The notes under the pieces are model-generated. The model was not told where the DNA came from, did not search any database, and saw nothing but the letters and a program-made list of their open reading frames with translations. Of a stretch of 64,000 nucleotides of DNA, positions 9,785-22,217 are shown piece after piece. Position numbers and translations under genes: made by a program. The stretch is from Gonapodya sp. JEL0774 (lineage: Eukaryota; Monoblepharomycota; Monoblepharidomycetes; Monoblepharidales; Gonapodyaceae), in NCBI GenBank assembly GCA_027604505.1, contig JADIIX010000009.1, forward strand, positions 24,166 to 88,165, in the 5' to 3' direction. Within the stretch, counting starts at the first letter, position 1; each line of letters begins with the position of its first letter.

Positions 9785-12700
9785 TTACTCCAATATTATG
9801 CTCGAAGACAATGACAAAAGCCCCGGCGATTGAGGGATATGTTGCATTACCGGCGACATTGAAACGTCCTTGTTCAACTCGTCCCCAAACTCCGCAAAGT
9901 CCGTAAGCATGAGAGTGTCAAGTGACAACCCCGTCATCGGCCGCTTGGCTAAAGACTCTGGAGCTGCCGGCGCGAGGCCGATCCCAAGCGTTTGAAACTG
10001 CTCCTGGAGGTCAGTGTTGTTGCCATTCCCCAACAGCTCTGACGGGTTAGCCGGCTGCTCCTCCTGCATGACTGGCTCCGCAGGTGCGCTAGCCATCATT
10101 TCTTCCGCAGGTTGGTCGATGAGCTGGTGTTTGTTCAGTTGCAGCCACCACCCAAGTTCGATCTCCACCCAAGTGCATCGGGTTTTCGAGTCACGCCACC
10201 AAAAGCCCATCACCTTCAGTCCCAGACAAAGCACATTAATTTGCCGCACGGTGTCGAAGATGGCCAGCACGGAACTTTCAGGCAAGGGACCTGAAGGAGA
10301 AGAACCCGGCCCTGCAGCGGCAGACCCGTGGCCTTGCGCCATGAAGAGGCCCGCGTAACGTAAAACCGCAAGCTGCACTAGCGCGGCATAGTAGATCGCA
10401 AACGCCGTCAGAGGCGACGGAGCCGGGTTCGGCCCGTTCTCCAAGTTCATGTTCGGATCGTTGATGAGCTCCAGCAGGGTAGGGTTCTGAGCAATGTACT
10501 GTTCCACCGCGTTCACGATATTGTTTGCGTGCTGCACCGCTGCCTGGAACTTGGGCGTCGACAACCACGCCGTCACGTCCCTCTCTGGTGATCCTGATCC
10601 TGACCCAGACCCAGACCCAGACGCAACGCTGCTGGCACTACCGGTGGAGGTCGCCGATCGAGCGGCCGTGACGGGCAAGGGGGATCCTGCCCCAGACTCG
10701 TCGCCCAGCACGGCGATGGCGTTTGCGACCAGCTCGTCCATGCGGCTCCGGCGCGGGGTGTTCACGACGAGGTGGCAGAGGTTGTAGGCGGCGGATTTGT
10801 TGAGGATGAGGACAGGGGTGTTTGCAGAGGGGTACTTGCGGTCCTCGTAGTACCACTGTAGGAGAGAGATGCTCAAGAGGTTACTGTTGGCGGCCGAGTG
10901 GATGGGGATGGCTGGGACGGTCCCGTTCCACGAGGACTGCACAGACGCGGAGTCAGTGGCCTGCTTGCTCTTGGTTAACTGTATCATAAGAAAGAGCCGA
11001 GGGCGAAACGAAACGAAACGAAACCGATGAACGCCCCAATCAGCACGTGCGGTCCATCCATCCACGCCACCTTTTCAACCCACCCTATACAACATCTGAT
11101 ACAACCCCAGCACCCTATTCGACTCGGCTCTCATGACCTCCCCACCCGCTTCCTCCTTGGCCGCCACGCCGTCCCACACCTGGTCCGCGACGGGGTACCC
11201 GGGGGCCTCTGCTTCCTCGTCAGAAATTTGGCTCGGCGTGTCCTCGACCATGGCCACCAGGCGTTCCATCTGGACGAGCGCCCACCACGCGCGCAGGGAA
11301 GATTGGTGGCGGATCCAGGTGGTCACCGAGGTGGAGGGGTCGGTGGGGTGGGCGGCGGGGGTAGGTGGTTGGTTGAGTTTGAGGGTGCGGGCCACCGAGA
11401 CAGCGACGGAGACCAGGCGGGTGGCCACTGGGAGGAGGAAGGAGTGCAAGGTGGGTGGTGGTGGTGCCAGCGGCAAGGGGTGTGATGGGGGATGCGGTAA
11501 AGTAAAGATGGTCACAAAGTCAGTCCAAACCATCTCCCACGCAACTCCCCCCTCTCCACCAAACTCCTCCCCCTCCCCCTCCGCAACCCACTATTCCTCC
11601 TCGCGCCACTCTCCGACGTCGCCGTGTACAAAATCAGATGCAACACCGCCTGCACATGCGACAGGTCCGCCGGCTCGCTCCCCTTGAACAAGACCGGGGC
11701 CAACACGTCGCTGGCCAGATCCAACAACTGGTCTCCCACGGCCTCGCTGTGGACCGAGGCCGGGAGGAACCTGGTGGCCACGCACAGCATGGCCAGGAAC
11801 AGGTGTGGGGGCAGGGTGTGCAGGTTGAGCGTGGGGAGGTGCAGAAGGGACAGGACCGGGTGCACGTTGAGGGCGTAGAGGGTGATGAGGCGGATTTGGA
11901 CAGAGGGGGTTTGCCAGTTGGGGAGGTCGGTGGGGGGGTCGTGGAGGGCGAAGGGTTGGTGGGAGGACTGGGTGGGGAGTGGTGGGGGGCGGTCACGTGT
12001 CAAATACCACCCCCACCCCAACACACGCTCCCCCTCTCCTCACCTCATTCTCCCCCCCCGTCGGCAAGAACGCTTCGGTGTACTCCAAATACGGCGGCGG
12101 GGCGTTCACATCAATGTCAAACTCGGTCCCGCTCCTGTCCCCACCCACTCCCACACCTCCCCCGCCCATTCCCACAAACCCGCCGTCCCCTCCACCTCCC
12201 CCGTCCCCGTTCCCGCTTTCCCCGCCACCGCCCTCGCCCCCCTGCGCCGCACCGAACAGCGCCGCCTCCCTGGTACTCCAGTACTCGCCCAAGAACCCCG
12301 TAGCATACTCTGGCACGTCGTCTGGCGCCATGCCCATACCCATACCCAGGGCATATGCCATGCCCATGTCCACGTCCATCCCCAGACCCATCCCCATGCC
12401 CATCCCGAACCCGTCGTCACCGTCCCCGTTCTCGTCGCCGTTCTCGTCCACCTCGGTGTCCCCTCCCCGGTGGCCGCTGCTGCCAGGCGGACGATGGGAA
12501 TCGCCAGACCCAGACCCCGTCCCTGCACAGCCGGCCCGCTTCGCCCCGGCCCCGGCCTCGGCCTCCCCATCCCCGCCAACCTCCCCATCCCGCTCGCTCC
12601 GTGCGGCCCCCACGGCGCCAGCCCCCTGGAACGCCTCCTTGAACCCCTCCTTGATCGCGACGAGGACGGAACCCCTGGCGGCCGAGACTTCGCCCTTGAG

Positions 12701-12880
12701 TGCGCCAAAGGCGCCCACGAGGATGGAGGCAGAGGGGGGTTTGGAGGGAGTGGTGGTGGAGGTGGAGGGGATGTGGGTACGGATTGGGAGACTCGCGCGG
12801 GTCCCGTGCGAGGTCGGGTATGGTAGTTGGTTCGTCCAGGGCCACCCACAGAAAGGAAAACCCCTGGTGTCCCCGGCCAA
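9785..12880 (-). CDS. Fungal-type transcription factor (PF04082-like domain), N-terminus unresolved
   Basis: Probable nuclear regulator. Four exons fit: 12044-12880, 11592-11967, 11084-11427, 9785-10978 (916 residues from the ATG at 12880; phases agree). The diagnostic part is the middle-homology region of fungal transcription factors: YALNVHPVLSLLHLPTLN, LFLAMLCVATRFLPASVH, MATRLVSVAVSVARTLKLN and LRAWWALVQMERLVAM. Exon 1 is low complexity, with a Gly-Met run (GMGMGMGLGMDVDMGMAY), Gly-rich blocks and a PPPY motif near nt 12085. The C-terminus carries acidic, Ser/Pro segments that could activate transcription. No Zn2Cys6 cluster is visible in exon 1 or clearly in the 1 kb upstream, so the true start may lie further out or the binding domain may be missing. 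Base composition is much more GC-rich than in the flanking genes. Confidence 0.7.
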
Positions 12881-15618
12881 GCTCGGAGATGTACAAATTT
12901 TTTCGAACCCCCGATTGTAGGATGATTGGGGTGGTCCAGGTCCATGTGTGCACCCACTGGGAAGTCGAGCTGTGGGAACACGTCACCTCGCCCACCGCCC
13001 CCGGCACCGCCACCAGGAGGCCCGACGAGACAGGCCCCAATCACGGACTCGTGGTAAGAGAGAGGATGGGGCCGATCCGGTGTGCTGGAAGGCGAGACTG
13101 TGTTGTGTTGTTCCCGGCAGGCTGTGGGAATTGCTCGGTTTGGGCAGCAGCAACCCGCCTGTCCCAACCCAGCCCGCCACGCCCACCACCCACCCCCCGG
13201 ACAACTCACTCGCAAGCCCTGGTTATGCGCACTCTATCTCTCTCCCTCTCCCTATCCCTCTCCCTCGCCCCTGCAGCTGACCCCGCCGGGTAAGCGGAGA
13301 GGTAGGCGTGTGCGTCTGTGGCGGGGTCAAAGTCAGCGTCTGAGTCGACATCGTTGTCGATGTCGTTGTCGATGTCTGTGTCGAACGAAGAGAGAGAGTT
13401 TGAGAGGTGGAGTGGGATTGGGAGTTGAGAGGAAGAGGAAGAGGAAGAGGAGGACGAGGAGGAAGAGGGGAAGAGGGAGGGGAGGGAGGAAGAGGAAGAA
13501 GGGGTTTTTGAGAGTCTTGGGCGTCTGAAGAATGACATTGGGATTGGGTGAGGAGTGGGGGGGGGTAAGTAAGGTGGGAGTGAGCGTTGGAGCGCAGTTT
13601 CCTGCTGCGGAACACTCGAGCTGCGGCAGACTGCGCGAGTGAACCGAGTGCGTGAGAGTGAGAGTGTCTGTGTGTGTTTGTAGGGGAGTGGGTGTGGTCG
13701 CCTCCTCGGCTGAATCCGTTGCTGGGTCCGCTGGCTCTGGCCTCTTCCCGCACCAACACCGGTGGGTTTGTTGTTGCCCTGCCAAAACTCAAAATGCCTC
13801 TTCCTATGGCCACCTCAACAATGAATATAGACTCATCTCATCACACACGCTTTTTTCGGCTGAACTTTTTTTCCCTGATGTTTTCTTTATTCTTCCTTAT
13901 ATTCTCGGCCTAGTACTTGGCTACTCTGTCCTCTATCGGTCTCCCGTGTCCTTGGCCTGCCTTCTCTTGCCCCAGCGCTGCTGACACCTGTTCTGCCCGT
14001 AATCAGTATTGTAGTCCTCATCCACGCCCAGCACTCGTAAATACATACACTTTGTGGTGGTGGCCGCGTCGTCGACACTCGACCGTGCGAAAACCCTCCC
14101 GTCCAACGGTCCATGTCCCCTTCTGCTACATATCGGACACCTCCGAGTCAACTTCACCAACCGTCTCATTACTGTGAAATGAACTGTGTCGTTGTTTGCG
14201 TGTGCGTCGAAGGTCTGTTATCGCATCGACATTGGTCTGTGCTCTATTTTTTCTTGAGTCCATGACCACACCAACACCATGCAAACAGTGATTACCGGTA
14301 CTGGTTTCGCTTGGCGAGCTCCTTTGTCGTCGCTGTCGTGAACGGTGATTGCGAGCCTCCTCGTGCTTACTCTCACGTTCACATGATGTCATCTTTTCGC
14401 ACCTCCCACCACCTCGATGCCAACAGTGACAAGAAAGCCCACAAATATCACTAACAAGGTGAAGTAATCAGTCGCCTATATTTATCTGCACTACTTTTAG
14501 TTTTCTATTTTTTGTACCTCGCTCGTGTAATACGCCCTCTGCTCCCCTTGCCCGATTCTGCCGAGCGCCCTCGTCCACCTCGTTGGCTGCGTCGGATCCC
14601 TCTCGTTTCGATTTACTATTACTGTGTCATACATATAGTTAGCTCCATCCTAAATACATTAATTCTTCGCAGCTGTTCACTTTCTCGCATTGTTGTGCTT
14701 GCTGTGCTGATGAATGTCGTCAGATTGCTGGTGCAGACGGCACCAATCTGGGCATTGAGCTGAACGTCCGGGCTCCAGCAGCAAGAATTTTTCTTGATCT
14801 AGATTTTTGAGAATGTGAGCGGTAGTTGCATAAGTTTTGTGTTGCGAATTTGATGCAAAGAAAACACTCATCTTATCAAGGAGGACATCATCAACTCGCT
14901 CACCCCATCACGAGAGACGCTTCCATGTCTTTATCCCGAGTACCATACGCCGGAGCGAGAATTTACATTCATCACGAACGAGTTCCGTCTGTATCCTCGT
15001 GACAAACAAACCAACCTTCCACAACGACCACCATCCCCCTTTTCCAGCTCGACGACAAAATATACTCTTGTAATGAGAATATGAAAGAATATGCATCCAC
15101 AAATGTGCGAAACAATGACCCAAGAGGAGATGAACCAAAGTCCCACCCGGCACTTTGGGAGCCGCGGCAGAATTCGCAAGGGGGGGTCGCATTGCATTCC
15201 CCGAACCCAACCCGCACCAAACGACCGAGGAAGCACAAAGCTCTGGATCGGCGGACACTGCTGAGAAGGAAGAAGCCAGAAAAGAAAAGAACTGCGGAGC
15301 GGCGGCGAAACCGGAGAAAAGCAGCGGTCTTGGTTGCATCGTGCTGCGTTCCAGATTCCCCCGAGGCCCGGCAGCATCAGGAGGACCCGCGCGCTCACTC
15401 CACATCCCAACCGACCCCTCATCGGGAAACCCAAATCGCACTCGACTCGCTCCACAACGCATCGAGTCGTCCCCTGCTCCCCTTCCCCTTCCCCCTGGCC
15501 CGCCCCCCCCCCCCGCCCCCCCACCGGGGCGGGCCGCGGGCCGCGCGCCCGCCCCCCCCACCCGACCCCCCCCGCCCCCAGACTCCCCTTCCCCTCCCCC
15601 TCCCCCTTCCCCCAACCT
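12881..15618. other. Long GC-rich to AT-rich spacer without assignable gene
   Basis: Divergent space between the transcription factor and the sensor-like gene. From 12881 to about 13800 all frames are open but low complexity (Ser runs, Asp-Ile repeats, CT-rich run near 13231-13269); part may be 5' exons of the minus-strand transcription factor. A minus-strand frame ending RITRACE just before a GTGAGT at about 13207 is the only hint of more coding. From 13850 to 15060 the sequence becomes AT-richer and ordinary; from 15180 to 15618 it is proline-rich in every frame. I see no RNA gene. Confidence 0.4.
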
Positions 15619-18167
15619 ATGGCCGCCGCCCCCCTCCTTCCTTCCCACTCCCAACTCCCCCACCAGCCTCCTTCAACCCGCATGCTCCCCCTTCCCATCC
15701 CCAGGCACCGCTCAATCGACCCCGCAATATACGCCCTGCTCTCGTCCGCGCCTGGCTCAGAGTCCAGCAGGCGCATCTCAGAACTCCTGCAGTCCAAGTT
15801 GAGGTTCAATCAGCAGTCCGGGAGGTTCGAGCAGGTCGTGGGCGATGGGGAGGGGGTCGGGGTCGGGTTCGGCGGGACTGCAAGGGGTGTGGGTGTGGGT
15901 GGAGGCACCACGACCACCGCGGCCAACACGAGCACAACTGGCACAACTGGGCCCGCGAGGAGTGCCACCACCGGCACCAGCACCTCTGCCACCAACGGCT
16001 CCATCACCCCTCGCACAACCACACCCACCACCCTCCGCCCCGCCAACCCCCCTCTCCCCCCCCGCTCTCCCACGTACCCTTACCACTCCCTCTCCCCCTC
16101 CTCCCACGCCCACGCCCACCCGCCCTCCCCCTCAGACACCCTCCTCACCCCGTCCCGCCTCTCCCTCTCGGACGACGCGCCACCCCCGTACTCGGAACTC
16201 GAGATCCAGGAGGGCGGGGGCATCCCGCTGGGCGTCCCGGTGCCCACGCCCGCTCCGTCCCACGTTCAGAACCCATTCTTCTCCATGAGGGAACCCCCGT
16301 TGAGAAACATGGTGCTGCAGAGTAGGGCCGAGGCGGCGCATGGACATGGGATGGGAATGGGGGGGAGTGGGGGCGGTGGGAGTGGGAGTGGCAGTGCCGG
16401 TGCGAGTCGGGCAGGAGACCCGGGCACAGGAACGGGAACGGGAACGGGCACCTCGTTGTCCTCGTCCTCCTCACGCAACCCCCAGACTTCGTACCACCCC
16501 ACGAACCCCTTCGCACTCCCCACCCAGAACCACACCTACAACCCGTCCGCCAACCCACCGTACCCGTACCCCTACCCTTACTCCTCCTACCCCTACCCTC
16601 ACCCCTCCTCCTCCCCGTCCCCATCCCCGTACGCTTACCCAGGCGACTTGTCCGACCAGGCCGCCTTCCTCCACCCCGCGTCGGCATCCTACCCATCGCA
16701 CACTGAATACGACAGGGACAGGGACTCAGCCCACCCGTCGCCGGCGCAATCACCGTCCCCCTCCCCGCAACCCCGCCCGTCCCGACAACGCCGCGCACAC
16801 GCCCACCGCCCGTCCATCCCCCCCGCGCCGGGCCAAGGGGTCGGCGGGTCGGGCTCGGGCTCCGGGTCCCCGTCGACATCCTCGCCCCCGCTCCCCCGCC
16901 GGCCCGGGCACACACCACCATCCTCGTCCTCCTCCCACCCGTCCTCCTCCTCCACCTCCTCCACCCCCCCGCACACACATGCGGGCAAACCCCGACCGCC
17001 ATGGTACCTCGCCCCCCTCCGCCCGCGCCTCTGGCTGGTCCTCGTGTACACCCTCCTGGTCGACCTTCCGCTTTCCTTGTTCGCCCTGGCCTGGGTCCTC
17101 TCCACCCTCGTGGTCTCGGTCGTGCTCATGATCGTCCCCTTTGTGGGCGTCCCCGTGGGGTTGGCCGTCGCCGTTTCGTGGCGTGCCTTGGCAAAGGCCG
17201 ATCTGTACATGTTGGACACCGTGGTGGGGGGCGAGTGGGGGGGCAGGGGTGTGGGCGGTGGCCGGACAGGCGGGGCTTCCACCATGTCCTCGTCCTCGTC
17301 ATCCCACCCGCCCTCCCCGCCTCTCTCCCCACACACACCGCCCACCACCACGCCCCCCTCGGTCTCGCAGCCCCCGACCAACATCCACCGCCCCACCACC
17401 CGCAGACAACCCCGCCACCTGCCCACCATCATCGTGTCCCCACGTCGATCCGCGTCGCTCGAACTCGCAATTCATAGGGGGAGCACCAGGGGGTTGGTCC
17501 TCGCCGCGGTGGGCGGCTTGGCGTCCTCGGCGGCGGGGGCCGGCGGCGGGGCAGGGACAGGGACAGGGACGGGGACGGGGACGGGCGCGTCGAGCGGGCT
17601 GGCCAACGCTGTGCTGGTGGGAGATGGAGGCGGCGGCGGCGTGGGTGTGTCTTCCTCCGCCTCAGCCTCGGCCTCGGCCTCGTACGTGATGGACGTGGAC
17701 TCGTCGACGCACGCCATCTTTGACGAGTCCGCGGCCCTCCCCCGGGCGCCGCTCAAACCTGCAGGTGTCGTGGCCGGGTGCTGTGTCAGCTTTACGGCAA
17801 TGTGGGGCGATAGAGGGACGTGGGGGGCCGTGGCGTATTTTTTGTTCTTCAAGGTACGTACGTGGGGTGTGTGGGTAGTGGTGACATGAATAGGTGGCCC
17901 TAACCAAGCGGAACACAAAATCTAACCCGTTTCGTCGCTCTTAACCACCGCTCGCAGCTCTTCCTCTCCATCTTCACTTCCGTCTCCGCCCTTCTCAGCC
18001 TTGTCCTCTTCCTCCCCTGCTACGCGTGCTGCATCACCCCTCTCCTGTTCATCTCCCTGGACGCGTTGGCCTCGGCCGAACTGAAGATGGCGTGGTCCTT
18101 GATAGGGGGGAGGGAGGGGATGGGGGATAATGTTAGCGTCAGCGATTTGGGGTGGGAAGGGGGTTGA
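15619..18167 (+). CDS. Low-complexity membrane protein with 'putative sensor'-like helical pairs
   Basis: No confident family. Two exons, 15619-17853 and 17958-18167, joined in phase 0 (814 residues); start could also be 15682. The first 450 residues are Pro, Ser, Gly and Thr rich, with a PPPYSE motif near nt 16180 that could bind WW domains of NEDD4/Rsp5 ligases. Two hydrophobic blocks follow: nt 17030-17210 (LWLVLVYTLLVDLPLSLF, LMIVPFVGVPVGLAVAVSW) and nt 17800-18070 (TWGAVAYFLFFK / LFLSIFTSVSALLSLVLFL), separated by another low-complexity stretch. A 'YxLLxLPLxL' helix pair, repeated once and followed by W-x-x-x-x-Y-F-L-F, recalls the bacterial putative-sensor domain (PF13796) as I remember it. 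That likeness is by eye and unproven. Probably four membrane spans. Confidence 0.55.
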
Positions 18168-19420
18168 ACGTGAACCGGGGTCGGGTGGGGTGGTGGGTGG
18201 TGGAGGTGGGCTGCGGTGGAAGGGTTTGAATTTGAGTTGTTCTTGCTTTTGATGATGGTTTGGTGGGGTGTGCTCTGTGGTGTGTGGAGGATTCGTGCGG
18301 ACTGGTCGTGGTATGTGGGCGCGTGTGCTTTTCCCTTCGCCAGTTGTATTATGAAGGAAAAGTTTGCTTGTTTCTCTGTGTTCGCTTTGCTTCTTTTGCT
18401 TTGTCGATTCCTATGTGGTTTGGTGGTTGTATTAGTAGGTTGTAGTGTGCTCGAGTGGGTGTGGCGAAGTGTACGTTTTAGCACAAGGTAAAAGGATCGT
18501 ATTTTTCACACGAAATGATACAGAAATAGCGAATATACGTAGTTGATCAGATGCTCAATGACCACCGAATCAGGGCCAAGATCACGTGCATGGCGGGGAC
18601 GGTTTTGATGAGTCCATGGTATCGGTGTACACTGAACCTCCGCAGACAGGGTGTTCCCGGGCGGAGTCTGGATAATAAAGGCGGAGCGGGAAAGCGACGA
18701 TAAAAGCAATCCAGCAAAAATATCTTTCCGTGTGCTCATACGATGTTTATATCACTTTGCCTTTGTAACTGCACATTGGGGACCCACTACCCTCACTGAT
18801 ACTCCTCTTTCGAGGCGAGAATAGAAAAGCTCCTTGATAAAGATGCCGACGCTATAATGCATGGACTCGTTGAAAGGGAAGGGAGAGGAGAGGAAGGAGG
18901 ACAGGGGGAGAGATGTTCCGGTCCCAACTGTCGAGGGCCGGCGGTAAGAAACTCGACTATTCTATTAAATGAGATGTGACAAGCTCCAGAGAATTGGCGG
19001 TGGTGCTCGTTGTAATATAATATGTTGTGGAGAACACATCTGACGTGATGAGTCAGCGTCCAGTCAGCGAGGATATGTGTGCTGGCACATATCCAAATAT
19101 CTGGAGCCAGAAAAGAAACAAAAACACGGAGCCACGCCATCATTTTTCAGTTGAATACCACGGAGAACGCAGACTTTGTCTTTATGTTCTGAGGATCGTT
19201 TGGGTTGGTTGGTTTGTTGTTGGTGACCTTCACAAGTAATAATATATTTGGGAACAGATCAAAGTTTATGGAGGTTCACAGGCACCGCCTGATAAAGAGG
19301 GACATCCACATAAAAAGACCATTTTGGTAGACGCCAGCGCAATCACCAATTTCCCTAGTCTATTCCTTGCAGTATTCTTTTCCGCCACCAATCTAGCGTT
19401 CACCCTCCTTCTCCACCGAC
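18168..19420. other. Intergenic space, nothing recognised
   Basis: About 1.25 kb between two plus-strand genes. Open frames of 60-150 codons occur on both strands but show no domain, no splice-consistent extension and ordinary composition. It should contain the 3' end of the sensor-like gene and the ABC transporter promoter. Confidence 0.45.
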
Positions 19421-22125
19421 ATGAGCCGAAACTCAATAGAGTTACCCCACAACGCCGCCGTCTCTACCTCCATCCTCGCCGGAGCATTTCCACTCGAAAG
19501 CTCCAGCGTTGGCACCCTCCAGCAGTACCCTCGAGTTTCGGATGTGAAGCAAAGCGATGTTGTTCCGGCTGCCTCGACGACGGAGTCGGCAACTGCTTCT
19601 TCGAGCAACGGGGGGCATGTTGCTCTGAAGATGGACGAATTTGGTAAAAAGGTGAGCGCGAAGGATGTCGAACAAAATAGAATGGAAAGCGCTGGATGCT
19701 TGAAGTCATGTTGGCCGTCATCTTCTCCAAATCAAGTTCTCATATTTTTTTCTACTTTTGATCTGAACCCAACATTCAGGTGGAAGTCACCAACCACCTC
19801 ACGTGGGAAAATCTGCAATGCTCGGCACCCTCTGGAAAAGTACTTCTGAGTGGGGTTTCTGGTTACGTCCGCAGTGGTGAAATGCTCGCTGTCATGGGGC
19901 CGTCGGGCGCGGGAAAGTCTACTTTTCTGGACATCCTCGCCAACAGGACCAGGCTTTCACACGACGGAACGGTGTGTTGCTTTTGAAGTTTCTCTAATCC
20001 TTCGAAACCTCCAATAGTCTCTCCTGTCGACCATGCCATGTAGATCCTGGTCAATGGAACCGACATGTTCCGAATGAAAGATTTGAGCTCTTACTGCGAG
20101 CAAGATGACGCCCTTTTGAGTACTCTGACGGTATCCGAGACGTTCTACTACGCCGCAAAACTCAGTCTCCCATCGTCGATATCGAGCGATGAGATTACTC
20201 GGTTGGTGGATGAGACGATCCAACAACTAGGTCTTCAAAAAGCTCGCGACAACCTCATCGGGAACCCAATCCAAAAGGGCATCAGGTACGTGCGAGCTTT
20301 GAATTTATGAAGCTCAGGCATGTTCAATCTCACATCAAAATCTGATTTCTGCTTTCGCGCTCTACCAGTGGCGGCCAAAAGAGGAGAGTCACTATCGGGA
20401 CTGCGCTGCTGACTCGACCAGTCATTTTGTATCTCGACGAACCTACGTCGGGATTGGATTCAAGTACCACGCTACAGATTGTGAAGATGCGTGAGTCACA
20501 ACGGCTCATCTCATATACTTCTGACAACGTGTAGTGAATGTTTTCGCTTCTGGTCTAGTTCGTGACCTCGCGATCTCCCGAAACATTATCATCGTGGCAA
20601 CAATCCATCAACCATCATACGAGACATTCTCTCAATTCGATCGCCTGCTTCTTTTGGCCGAGGGCAAGACGGTCTACTTTGGCTCGACTTCCAACGTGTT
20701 TTCCTTCTGCGACGAGCTCGGCAAGCCCGTCCCCGCACACTCCAACCCTGCGGACCACCTTCTCGACCTCGTCAACCCAGACTTCTCGCAGGGAGGCTCC
20801 GATGACCCGGCGGCTCAACTCATCCGCTCGTGGGAAACCGGTGCTGGACGAAGCAAGCTCGCCAGCGAAGTTGCTTACATTGCACACGACACTTCAGGAG
20901 ACACAATCGCTCGAAAGGGAGTCACTGGATCTTCGCTCTACAAGACATACTTGCTGATGGGAAGAGCTCTTCTGAACTACCGACGCAGTCTCATTGCGTA
21001 CGGTGTACGACTGGCTATGTATCGTGAGTTGGCCTAAGCTGGTGGTATTGCAGAATTGCATACTCAACGTTCGATCTCCTTGACTATGCTAGTCGGGATG
21101 GGAATGATGCTGGCTCTCATTTGGATCAACCTGGGCAACGAGCAAGAGAAGATCAACGATCGCATTTCAGTTCACTTTTTCTCCGTTGCATTCCTTGGAT
21201 TTATGAGTGTAAGTTGTAAACCAAAGAGTCCACATTGTTCACTCCGGCAAGCAGAGCTCCTTTTACCCCAACAGGTAGCAGGCATACCTTCGTTCCTCGA
21301 GGAACGGTCCGTTTACTTGCGAGAGACTCACAGTGGCTTGTATGGTCCAGGAGCATGTGAGTTCACAAAACGCTTGGAGGAACTGAGCAGGAACTGATCT
21401 ATTATCTGTGTTACTCGCATCCAGATACTCTTGCGAACTCCATCGTCAACATCCCTTTCCTCTTCATTTGCTCTCTGGGTTTCTCAATTCTATGTTACTG
21501 GTCAATCGGTCTCCACCCAGGTGCAGGCAACTTCTTCCAGTTCGTATTCTACCTGTTTCTCGGTGTCTACGCAGCCGAAAGCCAGAGCGTCCTTGTCGCG
21601 GCTGCATTCCCAATCTTCGTCGCTGCGTTGGCTCTGGCGTCTTTCGCGAATGGTTTCTGGATGTGTGTTCAAGGATACTTTATCCGAAACCTGCCAGCCT
21701 TTTGGCACTACTCGTTCCACTACATGGATTTCCAGGTTTGTGAATGTTCTTACCATGACACATGAGTACATTCGCTTCAACGCCCGTGGTTTATAGACCT
21801 ACAGCTTTCAGCTTCTGATGAACACTGATCTAAGAGACACACTTTGGAATTGTCCGAAGAACCCCAATGGAGACTGCCAATGCTTCTACTACAATAAAAT
21901 GCAGGATGCGGGAATCTGTCAGTTCACGGGTGACGACGCCCTCAAGGTAAGTTACCGATCTGGCTGCATTCAATCAATTCGAGAATCTTACAAGTTCTCG
22001 TTGTGCAACAGAGTTTGGGCATCTATGACATCAACTACACCGCTTGGATCTTCATTCTGATCGGCATCTCTCTTATCTTACGATTTGCCCTTTACGGCGT
22101 TCTCGTGTGGAAAGCGCGTCGTTAA
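19421..22125 (+). CDS. ABCG (WHITE/EPP) family half transporter
   Basis: ATP-driven exporter, usually of lipids, sterols or drugs; half transporters act as dimers. Ten exons: 19421-19651, 19780-19971, 20044-20285, 20369-20490, 20535-21023, 21093-21208, 21275-21356, 21425-21735, 21797-21946, 22012-22125; 682 residues with consistent phases. The nucleotide-binding domain is first: Walker [10 protein letters not shown], signature ISGGQKRR, Walker [13 protein letters not shown]-loop ATIHQPSYE, then the ABCG-specific [11 protein letters not shown]. Six membrane helices follow. A Cys-rich outer loop between the last two helices (NCPKN...CQCFYYNK...GICQF) is typical of ABCG proteins and may form disulfides. 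The N-terminus is a short Ser/Thr-rich tail without membrane span. Exon 1 starts at the only sensible ATG. Substrate cannot be told from sequence. Confidence 0.95.
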
Positions 22126-22217
22126 TTGCCCCTCACCCTCGCAACTCACACCAGAATTTTCATCGTATTAATCATGTACACACGCTTCCTTTTCATTTGT
22201 CTCGAGTTAGAGGTAAT

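Noticed and set aside
12106-13215. Very long minus-strand open frames over 300 codons in several frames at once
   Set aside because: Three overlapping frames are all open because of extreme GC skew; products are Trp/Gly/Arg-rich nonsense. Only one frame joins in phase to the transcription-factor exons.
15081-16325. A 414-codon plus-strand frame overlapping the sensor-like gene
   Set aside because: Composition is Arg/His/Pro repeats; it is a shadow of the other frame, which alone reaches the hydrophobic blocks and a phase-matched second exon.
18793-19143. 116-codon minus-strand frame in the spacer before the ABC transporter
   Set aside because: No homology, no splice-consistent neighbours, average composition; likely chance.
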